DNA of 64,000 nucleotides from Coix lacryma-jobi var. lacryma-jobi (GCA_009763385.1 CM019823.1:91647104-91711103); one strand, 5' to 3'. Positions 43,393-55,800 are shown, counted from the stretch's first letter. Numbers and translations: made by a program. The notes: generated by a model from the sequence alone, not told the origin.

Positions 43393-44153
43393 CAATAGAA
43401 AGGCAGGAAGTGAGCATATGGCACAACACTGGGGTTAGTATACTGAGAAGGATACCAGTGCTGTGTCATAGGCCCAGAAAAAGTGTTAGCAGCAACACCA
43501 AGCTGTCCTCGTTCCATGGGTGGATAGCGATCACCACCAACCTGAAAGGGTGGTCCGCTATGGAACGGAAAACCTCCAAACTGACCTACTTGTCCCATTT
43601 GAGCAAAGCGATCACCACCATACTAAAAAGGTGGCCCGCTATGGGACTGAGCAGCAAAACCTCTTACACCCGGCTCACGATCGTATTGAGGACGACCGGA
43701 ACCGCGACGGGCACGACCACCACCTCGTGGTCTAGCTGCCTGGGGCCTAGGTACCTGAGGGGGTGCACCTCCAGGCCTAGTGCCCTGCCTCTGAACTCCC
43801 CGACCTTGCACACCATGGAGAGGGTGGTGCCGGGCCTGGTTGTTCAGCTCCAACTCCTTCCTAGCGTCTCTCTTCCTCCAAAAGCAAAACTCAGCTAGGT
43901 GACCCTCACGGTGACAGTACTCGCACTCGAAGCTCACCACTTTCTTGGGTTGTTGGTTCCTAGGGTTGCGAGGGTTGTTCACTCTGGCTGGCTGCTTGCC
44001 TCTCGGAAGGGGATCACTACAGACGTCAGGGAGGGTGTCAAGTGTGTTCCTAAGATGGTTTGGTTTCGGAACCCACACTTGCTTGCGAGGTGGAGCCTTG
44101 GGAGGTTCATCAAGGATTCCATCCTTGGTGATAGGCTTGGGAGGCTCAGGTGG
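43392..44153 (-). pseudogene. Gag of Sirevirus A, C-terminal part
   Basis: Minus strand, cut from the rest of gag by the CRM element. Contains PPKAPPRKQVWVPKPNHL, the second zinc knuckle CEYCHREGHLAEFC (about 43890-43932), an Arg/Gly/Pro-rich part and a Pro/Tyr/Gln-rich end. One stop lies at about 43623. Gag ends with TGA at 43392-43394, overlapping the pol ATG as TGATG, so pol lies in another frame than gag. Confidence 0.85.
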
Positions 44154-44158
44154 AGTGA
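44154..44158. repeat. Target-site duplication AGTGA of the CRM element (partner 51732-51736)
   Basis: AGTGA precedes TGATGAGGAC at 44159 and follows TTCGCATCA at 51731. Confidence 0.9.
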
Positions 44159-45075
44159 TGATGAGGACATCAACACCGGCGATACATCCTCTCCGACACA
44201 ACCTATAGCTGGTCCTCTTACTCATGCTCGTGCTCGTCAACTTAATCATCAAGTGAGTTCCTTGATAAGCTCTTGTCCATCTTGTTTAGACAATGGAAAC
44301 GCGTGCACTCTTGTTTTGATTAGGAACCGAGGAGAAGACCGAAAGGGAGAAGGACTTGCGCTAGCTGGATTCGGACTGCAGCAAAGCACCAACTTGTGAC
44401 CGTCACCACTGTTGCATACGGATTCGGATTTAGGCGCTTCAGGACTTGTTGGAAAGCTTATCAAGTCTACTTTCATATGAATCAAGTCCCACGTCAATAC
44501 CTGTTAGGCAGCAGCAGCAATAATCCAATTACCGTCGACAGGTCTTGCTGTCCAGGGTGCTGCGTCACCTCATTTTGGGCTGATGGCCCATGTATCATGT
44601 TGGGTCCATTAGGGACGCGTCCTAGGGTTGGAGGACGACCCCAACACTCTTTTGGTCATCAATCCATCTACTTATATCCCTCTATAGCCGCCAAGGCCGG
44701 GTGGGGTTTTGTTTAGATCAAGTTTAGCCTTCGCTACTTGCTTGTAGGCGCGCGTGCTGGATCAGCCGCCCGTCTCCTTGTCTTCGGAACCCCATTGTTG
44801 ATTAAGATTCAGTTTGGAACCTTCAATTTCATCTTGCATTTCAGTGCTTGTTTCCTCGTTCTTGCTAGTTCTTCGATTGCTTGCAGGACGGGAGCCCTAG
44901 GGGCTGGTTGTCGCGCTCCACAAGATCGTGACGGCTACTGGACGTGGTGTATCGGTTGCTAAGGCGCGGTCTTGAGGGCTGTAGTCGGGCCGTGAACATC
45001 ATCTCCAACCACCAATCGAGTTATCCCCCGCTTCTCATCGAAAGATCGGGCAAAAACCCTAGCGGGTTCGCATCA
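44159..45075 (+). repeat. CRM 5' LTR (917 bp)
   Basis: TGATGAGGACATCAACACC to GGGTTCGCATCA. Because gag-pol runs into the LTR in the 3' copy, the same open stretch is seen here (to 44399) without a gene in front of it. Confidence 0.93.
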
Positions 45076-45077
45076 GT

Positions 45078-45089
45078 TGGTATCAGAGC
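45078..45089 (+). other. Primer-binding site of the CRM element
   Basis: TGGTATCAGAGC, an exact match to the complement of the initiator Met tRNA 3' end, two bases after the LTR. Confidence 0.9.
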
Positions 45090-46150
45090 AAGGTTTTTCG
45101 GTGAGAGACTTCTAATCCTTTGCTGTTTTTAATTATTTTCCTATAGTCCACAAAAGCCAAAAAAATAGTAGATTAGTTTTTTTTCCATAATCCTTTTAAA
45201 CCTTTGTGCCTTGGCTAGTACCGTTTAGTTAGGGCTTGTTGATTTTGCGTTGCTTCGGTTTGTGTCGAGTTGCTGGTCTTAGTGTCTAGTCCTTTAGAGT
45301 TTCGAGTTCTTGTCACCATCTATACACAGCCGAGTATTACCATGTCTTCTCTCTGTCGAATCTGTGGTGAAGTCCGAATTGAACTGTGGTCTTGGTCTGG
45401 ATCGAGTTGAGTTCCAATCTGAGTTCCACCAACGTGAAAAAAAGGGGAAGCCGAGTAGAACTCGGCAATAGGTGGAATCCGTTTTGTGTTTTGTTCTGAG
45501 TGGGAAACCAAGTAGAACTTGTAGTCCGCGTGTTGATCTATCCAGATCTCCGACTACGTGAACCAAAAGAAAGATAACTCCATACTTGTTCGGCCTTACT
45601 CTAGAGAGAGAGAGAGAGAGAAAAAGTGTGTGTAGCGAATTGCTCTTTTGTATTCTTTTGTTCATATAATCAGTTTTTGAGGTTGCCCAAAAAAAAAGAA
45701 AAGAAAAGAGAAAAGATTCAAAAGAAAAGGGGCTGTTTTTTCATTTTGATTCTAGGACTGTTCCACCTTGTGTTCGGGGGTGTGCTGTGGTTTCCTTTGT
45801 GTCCAGGCTCGCGTCTCTAGCACGGTCTAGCCTAGGACCAGCACAGTACCGCCGTCGAACGTTTATTCAGCTCGCTTTTATAACTAACGTGGTGCTAGTT
45901 CGTTCCTTGTTTCAGCCCACCTATAGCTCCACATACTCTACAGCTTGACAGGTCTTGTGCTGCAGCACCGATACACTTCATCCATTGCTGTACACTTGTT
46001 GGTAGACGACCCCTCCTGTCAAGCAAGTTAAGAATTGGTAAGAACTTGTGTAACAAGTTGAGTGTGAGCGACTTGCTGTAGCTACATCCTAGTAGTTGTA
46101 GGGCTTTTTTTTTCTTCACTTGCCTTTCTTGTTGTCTTTGTCTTTGAACC
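45090..46150 (+). other. CRM leader (untranslated)
   Basis: About 1.06 kb without a gene. Contains a (GA)n run at 45605-45620, an A-rich run at 45688-45735 and a T-rich segment ending before the gag ATG. Confidence 0.6.
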
Positions 46151-49100
46151 ATGACAGGGGCAGGTGATGATAACGAAGTACCACATACACCTCGCACTAA
46201 AGGCATCATACAACATTTTGAAAGGAAAGTGAAGCTGCACACAGAGGGACTTGATAACGACTTGCAGGTGACAAATGAAAAGCTGGGGCAGTTGGAGGCT
46301 ACGCAGATTGCCACAAACAACAAGCTTACAAGTTTGGAGGAATCTGTTGCTAGTGTGGACAAAAGCCTTGCTGCTTTCTTAAGGCGATTTGATGACTTCC
46401 ACACCGAAGATAAAGAGAAGCACAAAGAAGAAAAGGAGGGAGATCGAGAGCACGGTAGTCATGAAGATGACTACACTGCTGATACTGAGCATGATGATCA
46501 AGACACTCGTGATCGACGTCGCCTACGTCACAACCGTAGAGGTATGGGTGGCAACCTCCGACGCGAGGTACACAATAATGATGATGCTTTCAGTAAGATT
46601 AAATTTAAGATACCTCCTTTTGATGGTAAATATGACCCTGATGCCTACATTACTTGGGAGATTGCTGTTGATCAAAAGTTTGCATGTCATGAATTTCCTG
46701 AGACTACACGTGTTAGGGCTGCTACTAGCGAGTTTACAGATTTTGCTTCTGTTTGGTGGATAGAATATGGCAAGAAAAATCCTAATAACATACCTAAAAC
46801 ATGGGATGCGCTGAAACGAGCCATGAGAGCTAGATTTGTTCCATCTTACTATGCCCGTGATATGATAAATAAGTTGCAGCAATTGAGACAAGGTGCTAAA
46901 AGTGTAGAAGAATATTATCAGGAATTACAAACGGGTATGTTGCGTTGTAACCTAGAGGAGGATGAGGAACCGGCTATGGCTAGATTTTTGGGTGGGTTAA
47001 ATCGGGAAATTCAGGACATCCTCGCTTACAAAGAATACAATAACGTAACCCGTTTGTTTCATCTTGCTTGTAAAGCTGAAAGGGAAGTGCAGGGATGACG
47101 TGCTAGCGCAAGGAGTAATATTTCTGCAGCGAAGGCTAATTCATGGCAGCAACGCATGACTACAACTCCATCTACACATATTTCTACTCCATCATCTAGT
47201 GACAAGACTCGAGCTGCCCCCACAAATTTGAGTGCAAAGACGATGCAAAAACCTGCTGCGAGTACTTCATCTGTGACATCGACGGGTAGAACCAGCAACA
47301 TACAATGTCACCGGTGCAAGGGATATGGGCACATGATGCGTGACTGTCCAAACAAGCGAGTTATGATTGTCAAGGATGATGGTGAGTGCTCATCTGCTAG
47401 TGATTTTGATGAAGATACACTTGCATTGCTTGCGACTGACCATGCAGGTAATGAAGAACAAATAGAAGAACACATTAATGCAGGTGAAGCGGACCACTAT
47501 GAGAGCTTGATCGTGCAGCGAGTGCTTAGTGCACAAATGGAGAAGGCAGAGCAAAATCAGCGACACAATTTATTCCAAACAAAGTGTGTCATCAAAGAAC
47601 GTTCGTGCCGCATGATCATTGATGGAGGTAGCTGCAACAACTTGGCAAGCAGCGATATGGTGCAGAAGCTTGCCCTCAACACCAAACCACACCCGCATCC
47701 CTACTACATCCAATGGCTGAACAACAGTGGTAAGGCAAAGGTAACTAGACTTGTGAGAATCGATTTTTCCATCGGATCCTACAAAGATATTGTTGAATGT
47801 GATGTTGTGCCTATGCAAGCTTGTAACATTCTGCTAGGTAGACCTTGGCAATTTGATAGAGATTCTATGCATCATGGTATATCAAATCAGTATTCTTTTC
47901 TATACCATGATCGAAAAATTGTGTTGCATCCTATGTCTCCTGAAATTATTATGCAAACTGATGTTGCTAGGGCTGCTAAAGCAAAGAGCGAGAAAAATTA
48001 AAATGATAAATCTGTAATTGATAACAAAGATGAGATAAAACTGAAAGGACGTTGTATGATAGCCACCAAATCAGATATTAATGAGTTCAATGCATCCACT
48101 TCTGCTGCTTATGCTTTGATATGCAAGGATGTTTTGATTTCAATTGAGGATATGCAATGTTCTTTGCCCCCTGTTGTTGCTAACGTTTTGCAGGAGTATT
48201 CCGATGTGTTTCCAAGTGCGGTACCAGCGGGGCTGCCACCACTACGCGGGATTGAGCACCAAATTGATCTTATTCCTGGTGCATCTTTGCCAAACCGTGC
48301 GCCATACAGGACAAACCCAGAAGAAACGAAGGAAATTCAGCGACAAGTGCAAGAACTATTAGACAAAGGTTATGTGCGAGAATCCCTTAGCCCTTGTGCT
48401 GTTCCAGTAATTTTAGTGCCTAAGAAAGATGGAACATGGCGTATGTGTGTTGATTGTAGAGCTATTAATAATATCACCATTCGATATCGACACCCTATTC
48501 CACGATTAGATGATATGCTAGATGAACTGAGTGGTGCTGTTGTGTTTTCAAAAGTTGATTTACGTAGTGGGTACCACCAGATTCGTATGAAATTGGGAGA
48601 TGAATGGAAAACTGCTTTCAAAACTAAGTTCGGTTTATATGAGTGGTTAGTCATGCCTTTTGGGTTAACTAATGCACCTAGTACTTTCATGATATTAATG
48701 AACGAGGTTTTGCGTGCTTTCATTGGGAAATTTGTTATCGTATATTTTGATGATATATTAATTTACAACAAATCATTGGATGAACATCTTGATCATTTAC
48801 GTGCTGTTTTTAATGCACTACACGAGGCACGCTTATTTGGTAACCTTGAGAAGTGAACGTTTTGCACCGATCGATTGTCTTTTCTTGGTTATGTTGTGAC
48901 TCCACAGGGAATTGAGGTTGATCAAGCCAAGGTGGAAGCTATACAGGGATGGCCTGTCCCAAAGACTATCACCTAGGTGCGGAGTTTCCTAGGACTTGTT
49001 GGATTCTATCGCTGTTTTGTGAAGGATTTCAGCACCATTGCTGCACCATTGAATGAGCTTACCAAGAAGGGGGTGCCTTTTGAATGGGGCAAAACACAAG

Positions 49101-51055
49101 AGAATTCATTCAACATGTTGAAAGATAAGTTAACTCATGCGCCTCTCCTACAACTTCCTGATTTTAATAAGACTTTTGAGCTTGAATGTGATGCTAGTGG
49201 AATTGGTCTGGGAGGTGTTTTGTTACAAGAGGGAAAACCTATTGCATATTTTAGTGAGAAATTGAGTGGGCCTGTTCTCAATTATTCTAGTTATGATAAA
49301 GAACTCTATGCTCTTGTTCGAACATTAGAGACATGGCAGCATTATTTGTGGCCCAAAGAGTTTGTTATCCATTCTGATCATGAATCTTTAAAACATATTC
49401 GTAGTCAAGGAAAACTGAATCGTAGGCATGCAAAATGGGTTGAATTTATTGAATCTTTTCCTTATATTATTAAGCACAAGAAAGGGAAGGAGAATATTAT
49501 TGCTGATGCTTTGTCACGGAGATATACTTTGCTGAATCAACTTGATTATAAGATCTTTGGGTTAGAAACAATTAAAGACCAATATGTTCACGATGCTGAT
49601 TTTAGAGACGTGTTGCTGCATTGTAAAGATGGAAAAGGATGGAACAAATTCATCGTTAGTGATGGGTTTGTGTTTAGAGCTAACAAGCTATGCATTCCAG
49701 CTAGCTCTGTTCGTTTGTTGTTGTTGCAGGAAGCACATGGAGGTGGTTTGATGGGACATTTTGGAGCAAAGAAGACCGAGGACATACTTGCTGGTCATTT
49801 CTTTTGGCCAAGGATGAAGAGAGATGTGGAGAGGTTTGTTGCTCGTTGCACAACATGTCAAAAGGCAAAGTCACGGTTAAATCCCCATGGTTTGTATCTA
49901 CCTCTTCCTGTTCCTAACGCTCCTTGGGAGGATATATCTATGGATTTTGTGTTGGGATTACCAAGGACTAGGAGGGGACGTGATAGTGTGTTTGTGGTTG
50001 TTGATAGATTTTCTAAGATGGCACATTTCATACCATGTCATAAAACTGATGATGCTACAAATATTGCTGATTTGTTCTTTCGAGAAATTGTTCGCTTACA
50101 TGGTGTGCCCAACACAATTGTTTCTGATCGTGATGCTAAATTTCTTAGTCATTTTTGGAAGACTTTGTGGTTTAAATTGGGGACTAAGCTTTTATTTTCC
50201 ACCACTTGTCATCCCCAAACTGATGGTCAAACTGAAGTTGTGAATAGAACTTTATCCACTATGTTAAGGGTTGTTTTAAAGAAGAATATTAAGATGTGGG
50301 AAGAATGTTTGCCTCATATTGAGTTCGCTTATAATCGTTCATTGCATTCTACTACAAAAATGTGTCCTTTCGAGATTGTCTATGGCTTCTTGCCACATGC
50401 TCCTATTGATTTAATGCCTTTGCCAAGTTCTGAAAAAATGAATTTTGATGCTAAGCAACGTGCTGAATTGATGTTAAAATTGCATGAAGCCACTAAAGAA
50501 AACATAGAGCGCATGAATGCTAAGTACAAATGCGCTGGAGATAAAGGTAGAAAGCAATTGATTCTGGAACCTGGGGATTTGGTTTGGTTGCATTTACGAA
50601 AAGATAGATTTCCAGAACTGAGAAAATCCAAATTGATGCCTAGAGCTGATGGTCCTTTTAAAGTGTTGCAACGAATTAATGAGAATGCATATAAGCTTGA
50701 TCTTCCTGCAGATTTTGGGGTTAGTCCTACATTTAACATTGCAGATTTGAAGCCTTATTTGGGTGAGGAAGATGAGCTTGAGTCGAGGACGACTCAAATG
50801 CAAGAAAGGGAGGATGATGAGGACATCAACACCAACGATACATCCTCTCCGACACAACCTATAGCTGGTCCTCTTACTCGTGCTCGTGCTCGTCAACTTA
50901 ATCATCAAGTGAGTTCCTTGATAAGCTCTTGTCCATCTTGTTTAGACAATGGAAACGCGTGCACTCTTGTTTTGATTAGGAACCGAGGAGAAGACCGAAA
51001 GGGAGAAGGACTTGCGCTAGCTGGATTCGAACTGCAGCAAAGCACCAACTTGTGA
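46151..51055 (+). pseudogene. CRM gag-pol polyprotein with four in-frame stops
   Basis: A single frame from ATG 46151 to the stop at 51055, broken by stops at 47096-47098, 47999-48001, 48854-48856 and 48974-48976 and by no frameshift. Gag (46151-about 47400) has a coiled-coil start, IPPFDGKYDPDAYITWE, and the zinc knuckle CHRCKGYGHMMRDC (about 47308-47350). Protease has IIDGGSCNNLAS. RT (48400-48850) has KVDLRSGYHQI, PFGLTNAPSTF and IVYFDDILIY. RNase H (49180-49530) has ECDASG and ADALSRRY. Integrase has the HHCC part (49735-49860), then SMDFVLGLPR, VSDRDAKFLSHFW and GQTEVVNRT. The C-terminal part continues over the LTR border at 50815 and ends 80 codons inside the 3' LTR, as known for CRM elements with the CR motif. 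Confidence 0.93.
50803..50814 (+). other. Polypurine tract of the CRM element
   Basis: AGAAAGGGAGGA directly before the 3' LTR; it is also part of the coding frame. Confidence 0.8.
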
Positions 51056-51731
51056 CCGTCACCACTGTTGCATACGGATTCGGATTCAGTCGCTTCAGGA
51101 CTTGTTGGAAAGCTTATCAAGTCTACTTTCATATGAATCAAGTCCCACGTCAATACCTATTAGGCAGCAGCAGCAATGATCCAATTACCGTCGACAGGTC
51201 TTGCTGTCCAGGGTGCTGCGTCACCTCATTTTGGGCTGATGGCCCATGTATCATGTTGGGTCCATTAGGGATGCGTCCTAGGGTTGGAGAACGACCCCAA
51301 CACTCTTTTGGTCGTCAATCCATCTACTTATATCCCTCTATAGCCGCCAAGGTCGGGTGGGGTTTTGTTTAGATCAAGTTTAGCCTTCGCTACTTGCTTG
51401 TAGGCGCGCGTGCTGGATCAGCCGCCCGTCTCCTTGTCTTCGGAACCCCATTGTTGATTAAGATTCAGTTTGGAACCTTCAATTTCATCTTGCATTTCAG
51501 TGCTTGTTTCCTCGTTCTTGCTAGTTCTTCGATTGCTTGCAGGACGGGAGCCCTAGGGGCTGGTTGTCGCGCTCCACAAGATCGTGACGGCTACTGGACG
51601 TGGTGTATCGGTTGCTAAGGCGCGGTCTTGAGGGCTGTAGTCGGGCCGTGAACATCATCTCCAACCACCAATCGAGTTATCCCCCGCTTCTCATCGAAAG
51701 ATCGGGCAAAAACCCTAGCGGGTTCGCATCA
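50815..51731 (+). repeat. CRM 3' LTR (917 bp)
   Basis: Same length as the 5' LTR. Carries the last 80 codons of gag-pol (to 51055). Confidence 0.93.
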
Positions 51732-51736
51732 AGTGA

Positions 51737-53691
51737 TCTTGGTGAGCTTAGGGGCAGCGGATGGCTTCTCACTCGAGTTCAGTCCGCTAAACTCACTGAT
51801 CTTGCCAGAGATACTAGTGCCCTTCCCACCTGAAGCAAAGCCTACTCCCCGAGCAATCAGTTCCCCTCTTGAACTGACTGATCATCATGCCCAACTGCGG
51901 CTCACTGTATGACACCCAACTCAGGATGGACCGAAGGTATGTGTTTTCCTCCTCAGTTTGCATCCTGTCATGCCGATACTTGGCAATCTCAAGCTCCATC
52001 CCCACGCATCGCTCACACGAAGCGGACAAGGTGCTAACTGAGCTGGCCTTCAAGGCTTCAGCAAGCTTGGCATTAACTCCAACCAACTCAGTTCGCAAGC
52101 TAGGACAAAGCTTGCATGCACCCAGCAAACAAGGCCTCGCCTTCACTTCCTCCTGCTCGTTCTTCAGGGAGGGACACTCTTTGCAATCACCCACTAAGTC
52201 TAGCCTACTCTTAAGCTCATCATACACCTCAATCAAAGAGGCATACTTGGTTTGCAAGGTGGCAAAGTTTGTCATATGCATCGTGCAATCCTCACACTCC
52301 TCCCCATCGGTCACCTTCACCTCGGACCTAGCGAACTCAAGCTCCTTAAGCGCCTCATTCATCTTAGCTTTAAACTCGTTGCGCTCTCGGATAGCTCGCT
52401 TGAGTTGCTTGTCTAGAACGAGAACTATGTCGACAAGAGAATCGCGCTCACCGGTAAGACGATCGACAAGAGAAGAGGTTGATACCTCGGAAGCATCATC
52501 GTCGTCGTCGTCGGTGTCGGCGTCCTTTGCCTGGCACTTGAGGTCCTCTTCATCCAAGGCCATGGTGCAGAGGCCCTTGGAGTAGTGACGAAGAAGCATA
52601 GTCCGTTGAAGCGTTCTTCTGTCTTGTGCTCGGACCCATCGTCGCTGGAGTCGCCGTCGGAGGTCTTCTCGCCGTCGCTGATGGCGGCGAGGAAGGCACG
52701 CCGACCGGTGTCAAAAGCCTTCTCCATGTCCTCCCGGTGATAGCTGCCCTTCTTCTTCTTCCCGGCCTTGTTCTCCGGCTTGCCCTTGCGCCTGGAGTTG
52801 CGGTTCTTGCCGGGGAAGCTCTTGTCGTTCTTGGGACAGTTCACCATGAAGTGGTCTAGATCACCACACTTGTAGCAGCCTTCACGTGCGCCACCACGCC
52901 GGCGATTCAGGCGGTTGTTGTGAAACCGCGAGAACCGGGTGATGACGAGGGCGAGCTCGTCGTCTCCAAATGCCTCCAACTGCTCCTCCGTGACTTTAAG
53001 CAAAGAAGACGAAGAAAACAGAGGAGGTGAAGCGTCAGCAGAGAAGGTCGATCCACCTGTGCCTGAGACCAAAGCCATGGAATGTGAAGATGGGTTCTTC
53101 AGCTTGGCCTGACTCAGGTGATCGATCTCGGTGGACTTGAGCTTGCTGAACAGCTCATCCACGGTGAGGGTGTCATAGGATGGAGACTCTATGATGGTCG
53201 ACACCTTCACCTCCCATACCCTCGTCGTAGGGTAGGTTAGCCCGATTTGCACGCATCTTGTTCACAATCGTTTGGAAACGAGCAAACATGGCGTCAATCG
53301 TTTCTCCCTCCAACTGAACAAAGTTCTCGTACTCTCGCTAGTAGGTCTCGAAGAGTCTGGTCTTGACCTGAGCGGTCCCCTCGTGATAGCTCTGAAGCTT
53401 CGCCCAGATCTCTCGTGTCGTCTCAAGCTCAGAGACACGCTCGAACTCAGGAAGGGATATGTTGGCCAAAAGAGCATTACGAGCCTTGGAGTTGGCCTCG
53501 TGTTGGTCAATCTGGATCTGACCCACACGAGCCGCAAGGACTACGTACTCAGCATTCTCGCATATCTCCCAAATAGAAGATCCGATGCTGTTGAGATAAG
53601 CACGCATCCGAATCTTCCAATAGGGATAGTTCGTCCCATCAAAATAGGGAGCCTTGTTGTTCCCTTGATCCATGTCGCCCTTAGGATCCAA
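51737..53691 (-). pseudogene. Gag of Sirevirus A, N-terminal part
   Basis: Minus strand, from MDPKGDMDQGNN at 53691 (an internal ATG at 53673 aligns better with the start in element B). YFDGTNYPYWKIRMRAYL is the conserved Copia gag start, followed by REIWAKLQSYHEG. A stop at 53338-53340 and frame changes near 53245 and 52590 break it. Zinc knuckle CYKCGDLDHFMVNC is at about 52845-52890. Then follow a Lys-rich part, an Asp run (DDDDDDASEVS) and a coiled coil with Cys pairs (CEDCTMHM, CKECPSL, CKLCPSL, CERCVGM). The rest is at 43392-44153 beyond the CRM insertion. Confidence 0.85.
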
Positions 53692-53722
53692 AACCGATTA
53701 AGGTAGAGAAGATCCTTAACCG

Positions 53723-53734
53723 GCTCCGATACCA
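53723..53734 (-). other. Primer-binding site of Sirevirus A
   Basis: The minus strand reads TGGTATCGGAGC two bases after the LTR end at 53737, identical to that of Sirevirus B. Confidence 0.8.
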
Positions 53735-53736
53735 AC

Positions 53737-55795
53737 TGAAGGACCGGATTAGCGACCAGAGGGGGGGGTGAATGGGAGCCTCAAATTCAACTCGTGAATA
53801 GAATGGCCCTTGTCCCAGAAAATCACCCCAAAAGCTAAGACTCGAAACGACCGAAGAGTTCACGACCTACAAGTAGGTGGATACCCTAGGAGATGTCCTA
53901 GTGGTACAGCGGAACCCCCGGAGAAACACCAAAACCAACTGCCAAAGCCACGGAGCAAAATTGCACACTCAGCAGGTTCACGGACTGTCCGGGGTCAGGG
54001 TCCCGGACTGTCCGGTGACTGCCGGACTGTCTGCGACTGGAGGTCCGGACTGTCCGTTGGCCACAGACCAGAAAACAGACTGTTCTGAAACAGTTCTGGT
54101 CAAGTCCCAGACTATCTGCGGGTTTGTACCGCGGACTGTCCGCCGTTCACTCAACAGTGAACAGTAAGGGGGCTGCGCCTGACTGACTCGGCCAAAACCC
54201 GACGCGCGGACTGTCCGCCGTTCGGGTCGCGGACTGTCCGCGACTGCACAGAGAACACGAACTGCATGGGTTCAAAAGCAAATCTGATTTGATCTCAACC
54301 AAAACGAAAGGGACTTCGATCAAACTCCTCCCAGATGTTCCTCTACGTATTGGGGTGCTAATCCTAAGAAATCATCGCACCAAACCAAGTCTATAAAGAG
54401 AAATCCGAGGATCAATGAAAAGGTGGAAAGAACGAAGAACGAACACGAAATCAACCCGATCTATGCATTCGTGAGGTTAGGAGAGAATTCCTTCGGTAGA
54501 AAGAAGGAGCTCACGACCAAGAACAAATTGATTCAAGTGGAATCGAAAATCATCTCACGAAGAGGGAGAATGAGGCAAATCTCCGGGAGATGAAAAACCA
54601 AAACATGAAGAACACAAAACACAAGACACGATTCAATTCGATTTCAGCCAAAATTCCTCCACACGAGGAGACAACGAGAATACGGTCTCGTTTCCTTAAG
54701 TTCCCAAAACACAGAGACAAGATTGAGTCTTCCCTGCGGATTGCTAGCAGCGAGGTATGATTAGAACCTAAGCAGGGGCTAGAGAGAGAGAGAGCTCAGG
54801 AACAAATGACTGCTAGGATAGGGAGAGAGGAGGGATCCCTCTCTTATTTATAGCCTAAAACAATAATCCCCTTTCTACCCCTAGATACACGAGCGAAGCG
54901 GCCAACCCTAGGGGTATCCCGGTACAACTCTGCTGATAGTTGCTCTGACGGCCACGCGCCTTCCTCACCCTTAGCTTCGCCTCGATGCAAGCCTCAGGAT
55001 GCCGCCACGTGCCGCCCAGTCGACCGCCGCGCCTACCTCGTGGATAGCCCCGCCTCCGCGCCAGCCTCTCCACGCCGCCACGCGTCGACCGTCCTTTTTG
55101 CGGACCTCCCCCGGTTTTGAGGCCGAAACCGGGAAACCTGAGCCTTCCCCCGGTTTTGAGGCTGAAACCGGGAAACCTGTCCTCAGGCTGAGTTTTGTGG
55201 CCCAAACTCATAAACCGCGTGCCCAGGTTTTGATGCCCAAACCTGGAAACCGTCCACGCTGAGTTTTGAGGCCCAAACTCGGAAACTGGCCACCCCGAGT
55301 TTTGAGGCCCAAACTCAGAAACCGTCGAGGGTAGCTTTTCGAGGCTCAGCTACCGAACCCGCGCCATAGACGGGATGTGGCTCGCACACCCCGAGTTCCA
55401 GCACCGATGCTGGAGCATGTCCAGCCTCCGCGCTGGGCAGAGTGCATTTGTCATCCTTCTCGGCCTCCCGCCAAGTGTCATGACGCCATCAGCTTCCTCC
55501 CGACTCGGCCGATGCACCGGACATCCCCATGTGCTCCTGCTTGTCAACGCCACGTGCCAGCTACCACAACTGGTCCTTAGGTCTCCTGGTCCGTCGGTCC
55601 AAGCTCCACGTCCGCCCTTCACCACTCCTAGTCCGTCGGCACGGTACGTCCCTACTTGACCTTCACCACACCTTCGACCACTACCCGAGCTCCGCACCTG
55701 CAAATCAACACAGCCAAGAGACATGTTGCCCGTTGATCGATCACTCATCACTCAGGAACGGAACCACATGGGCACATATCAACCTTGTGTTCTCA
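53737..55795 (-). repeat. Sirevirus A 5' LTR (2059 bp, uninterrupted)
   Basis: Mirror partner of 24404-25608 plus 37586-38437 (together 2057 bp). Contains palindromes at about 53980-54243, TATA box at 54845-54852 and the hairpin row at about 55105-55345. Confidence 0.92.
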
Positions 55796-55800
55796 CTCTT

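Larger units (their letters stand above)
44159..51731 (+). mobile_element. Full-length CRM-type centromeric retrotransposon (Ty3/Gypsy)
   Basis: 7573 bp with equal LTRs of 917 bp, Met-tRNA primer-binding site, long leader, one gag-pol frame and a polypurine tract. LTR start TGATGAGGACATC, the gag-pol wording and the frame running into the 3' LTR mark it as the CRM/CRR lineage, which is concentrated in grass centromeres. About 12 base differences separate the LTRs, nearly all transitions and no indels (about 1.3%). At the often used grass rate of 1.3e-8 per site per year this would be about half a million years. Confidence 0.93.
24404..55795 (-). mobile_element. Sirevirus 'A' (Ty1/Copia), minus orientation, carrying two nested elements
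   Basis: LTRs of about 2.06 kb at both ends (left one split), a primer-binding site at 53723-53734, gag, pol and several polypurine motifs. Removing Sirevirus B (25609-37580) and CRM (44159-51731), with one target-site copy each, leaves an element of about 11.8 kb. The large gag with coiled coil, multiple polypurine tracts and CCGGACTGTCCGG palindromes are Sirevirus hallmarks known from maize Ji and Opie. LTR differences are about 26 in the first 430 bp aligned by eye (6%), so it is clearly older than its two guests. Confidence 0.92.

Noticed and set aside
45078..45089. TGGTATCAGAGC motifs considered as part of tRNA genes
   Set aside because: No cloverleaf around them; each stands just after an LTR, so they are primer-binding sites.
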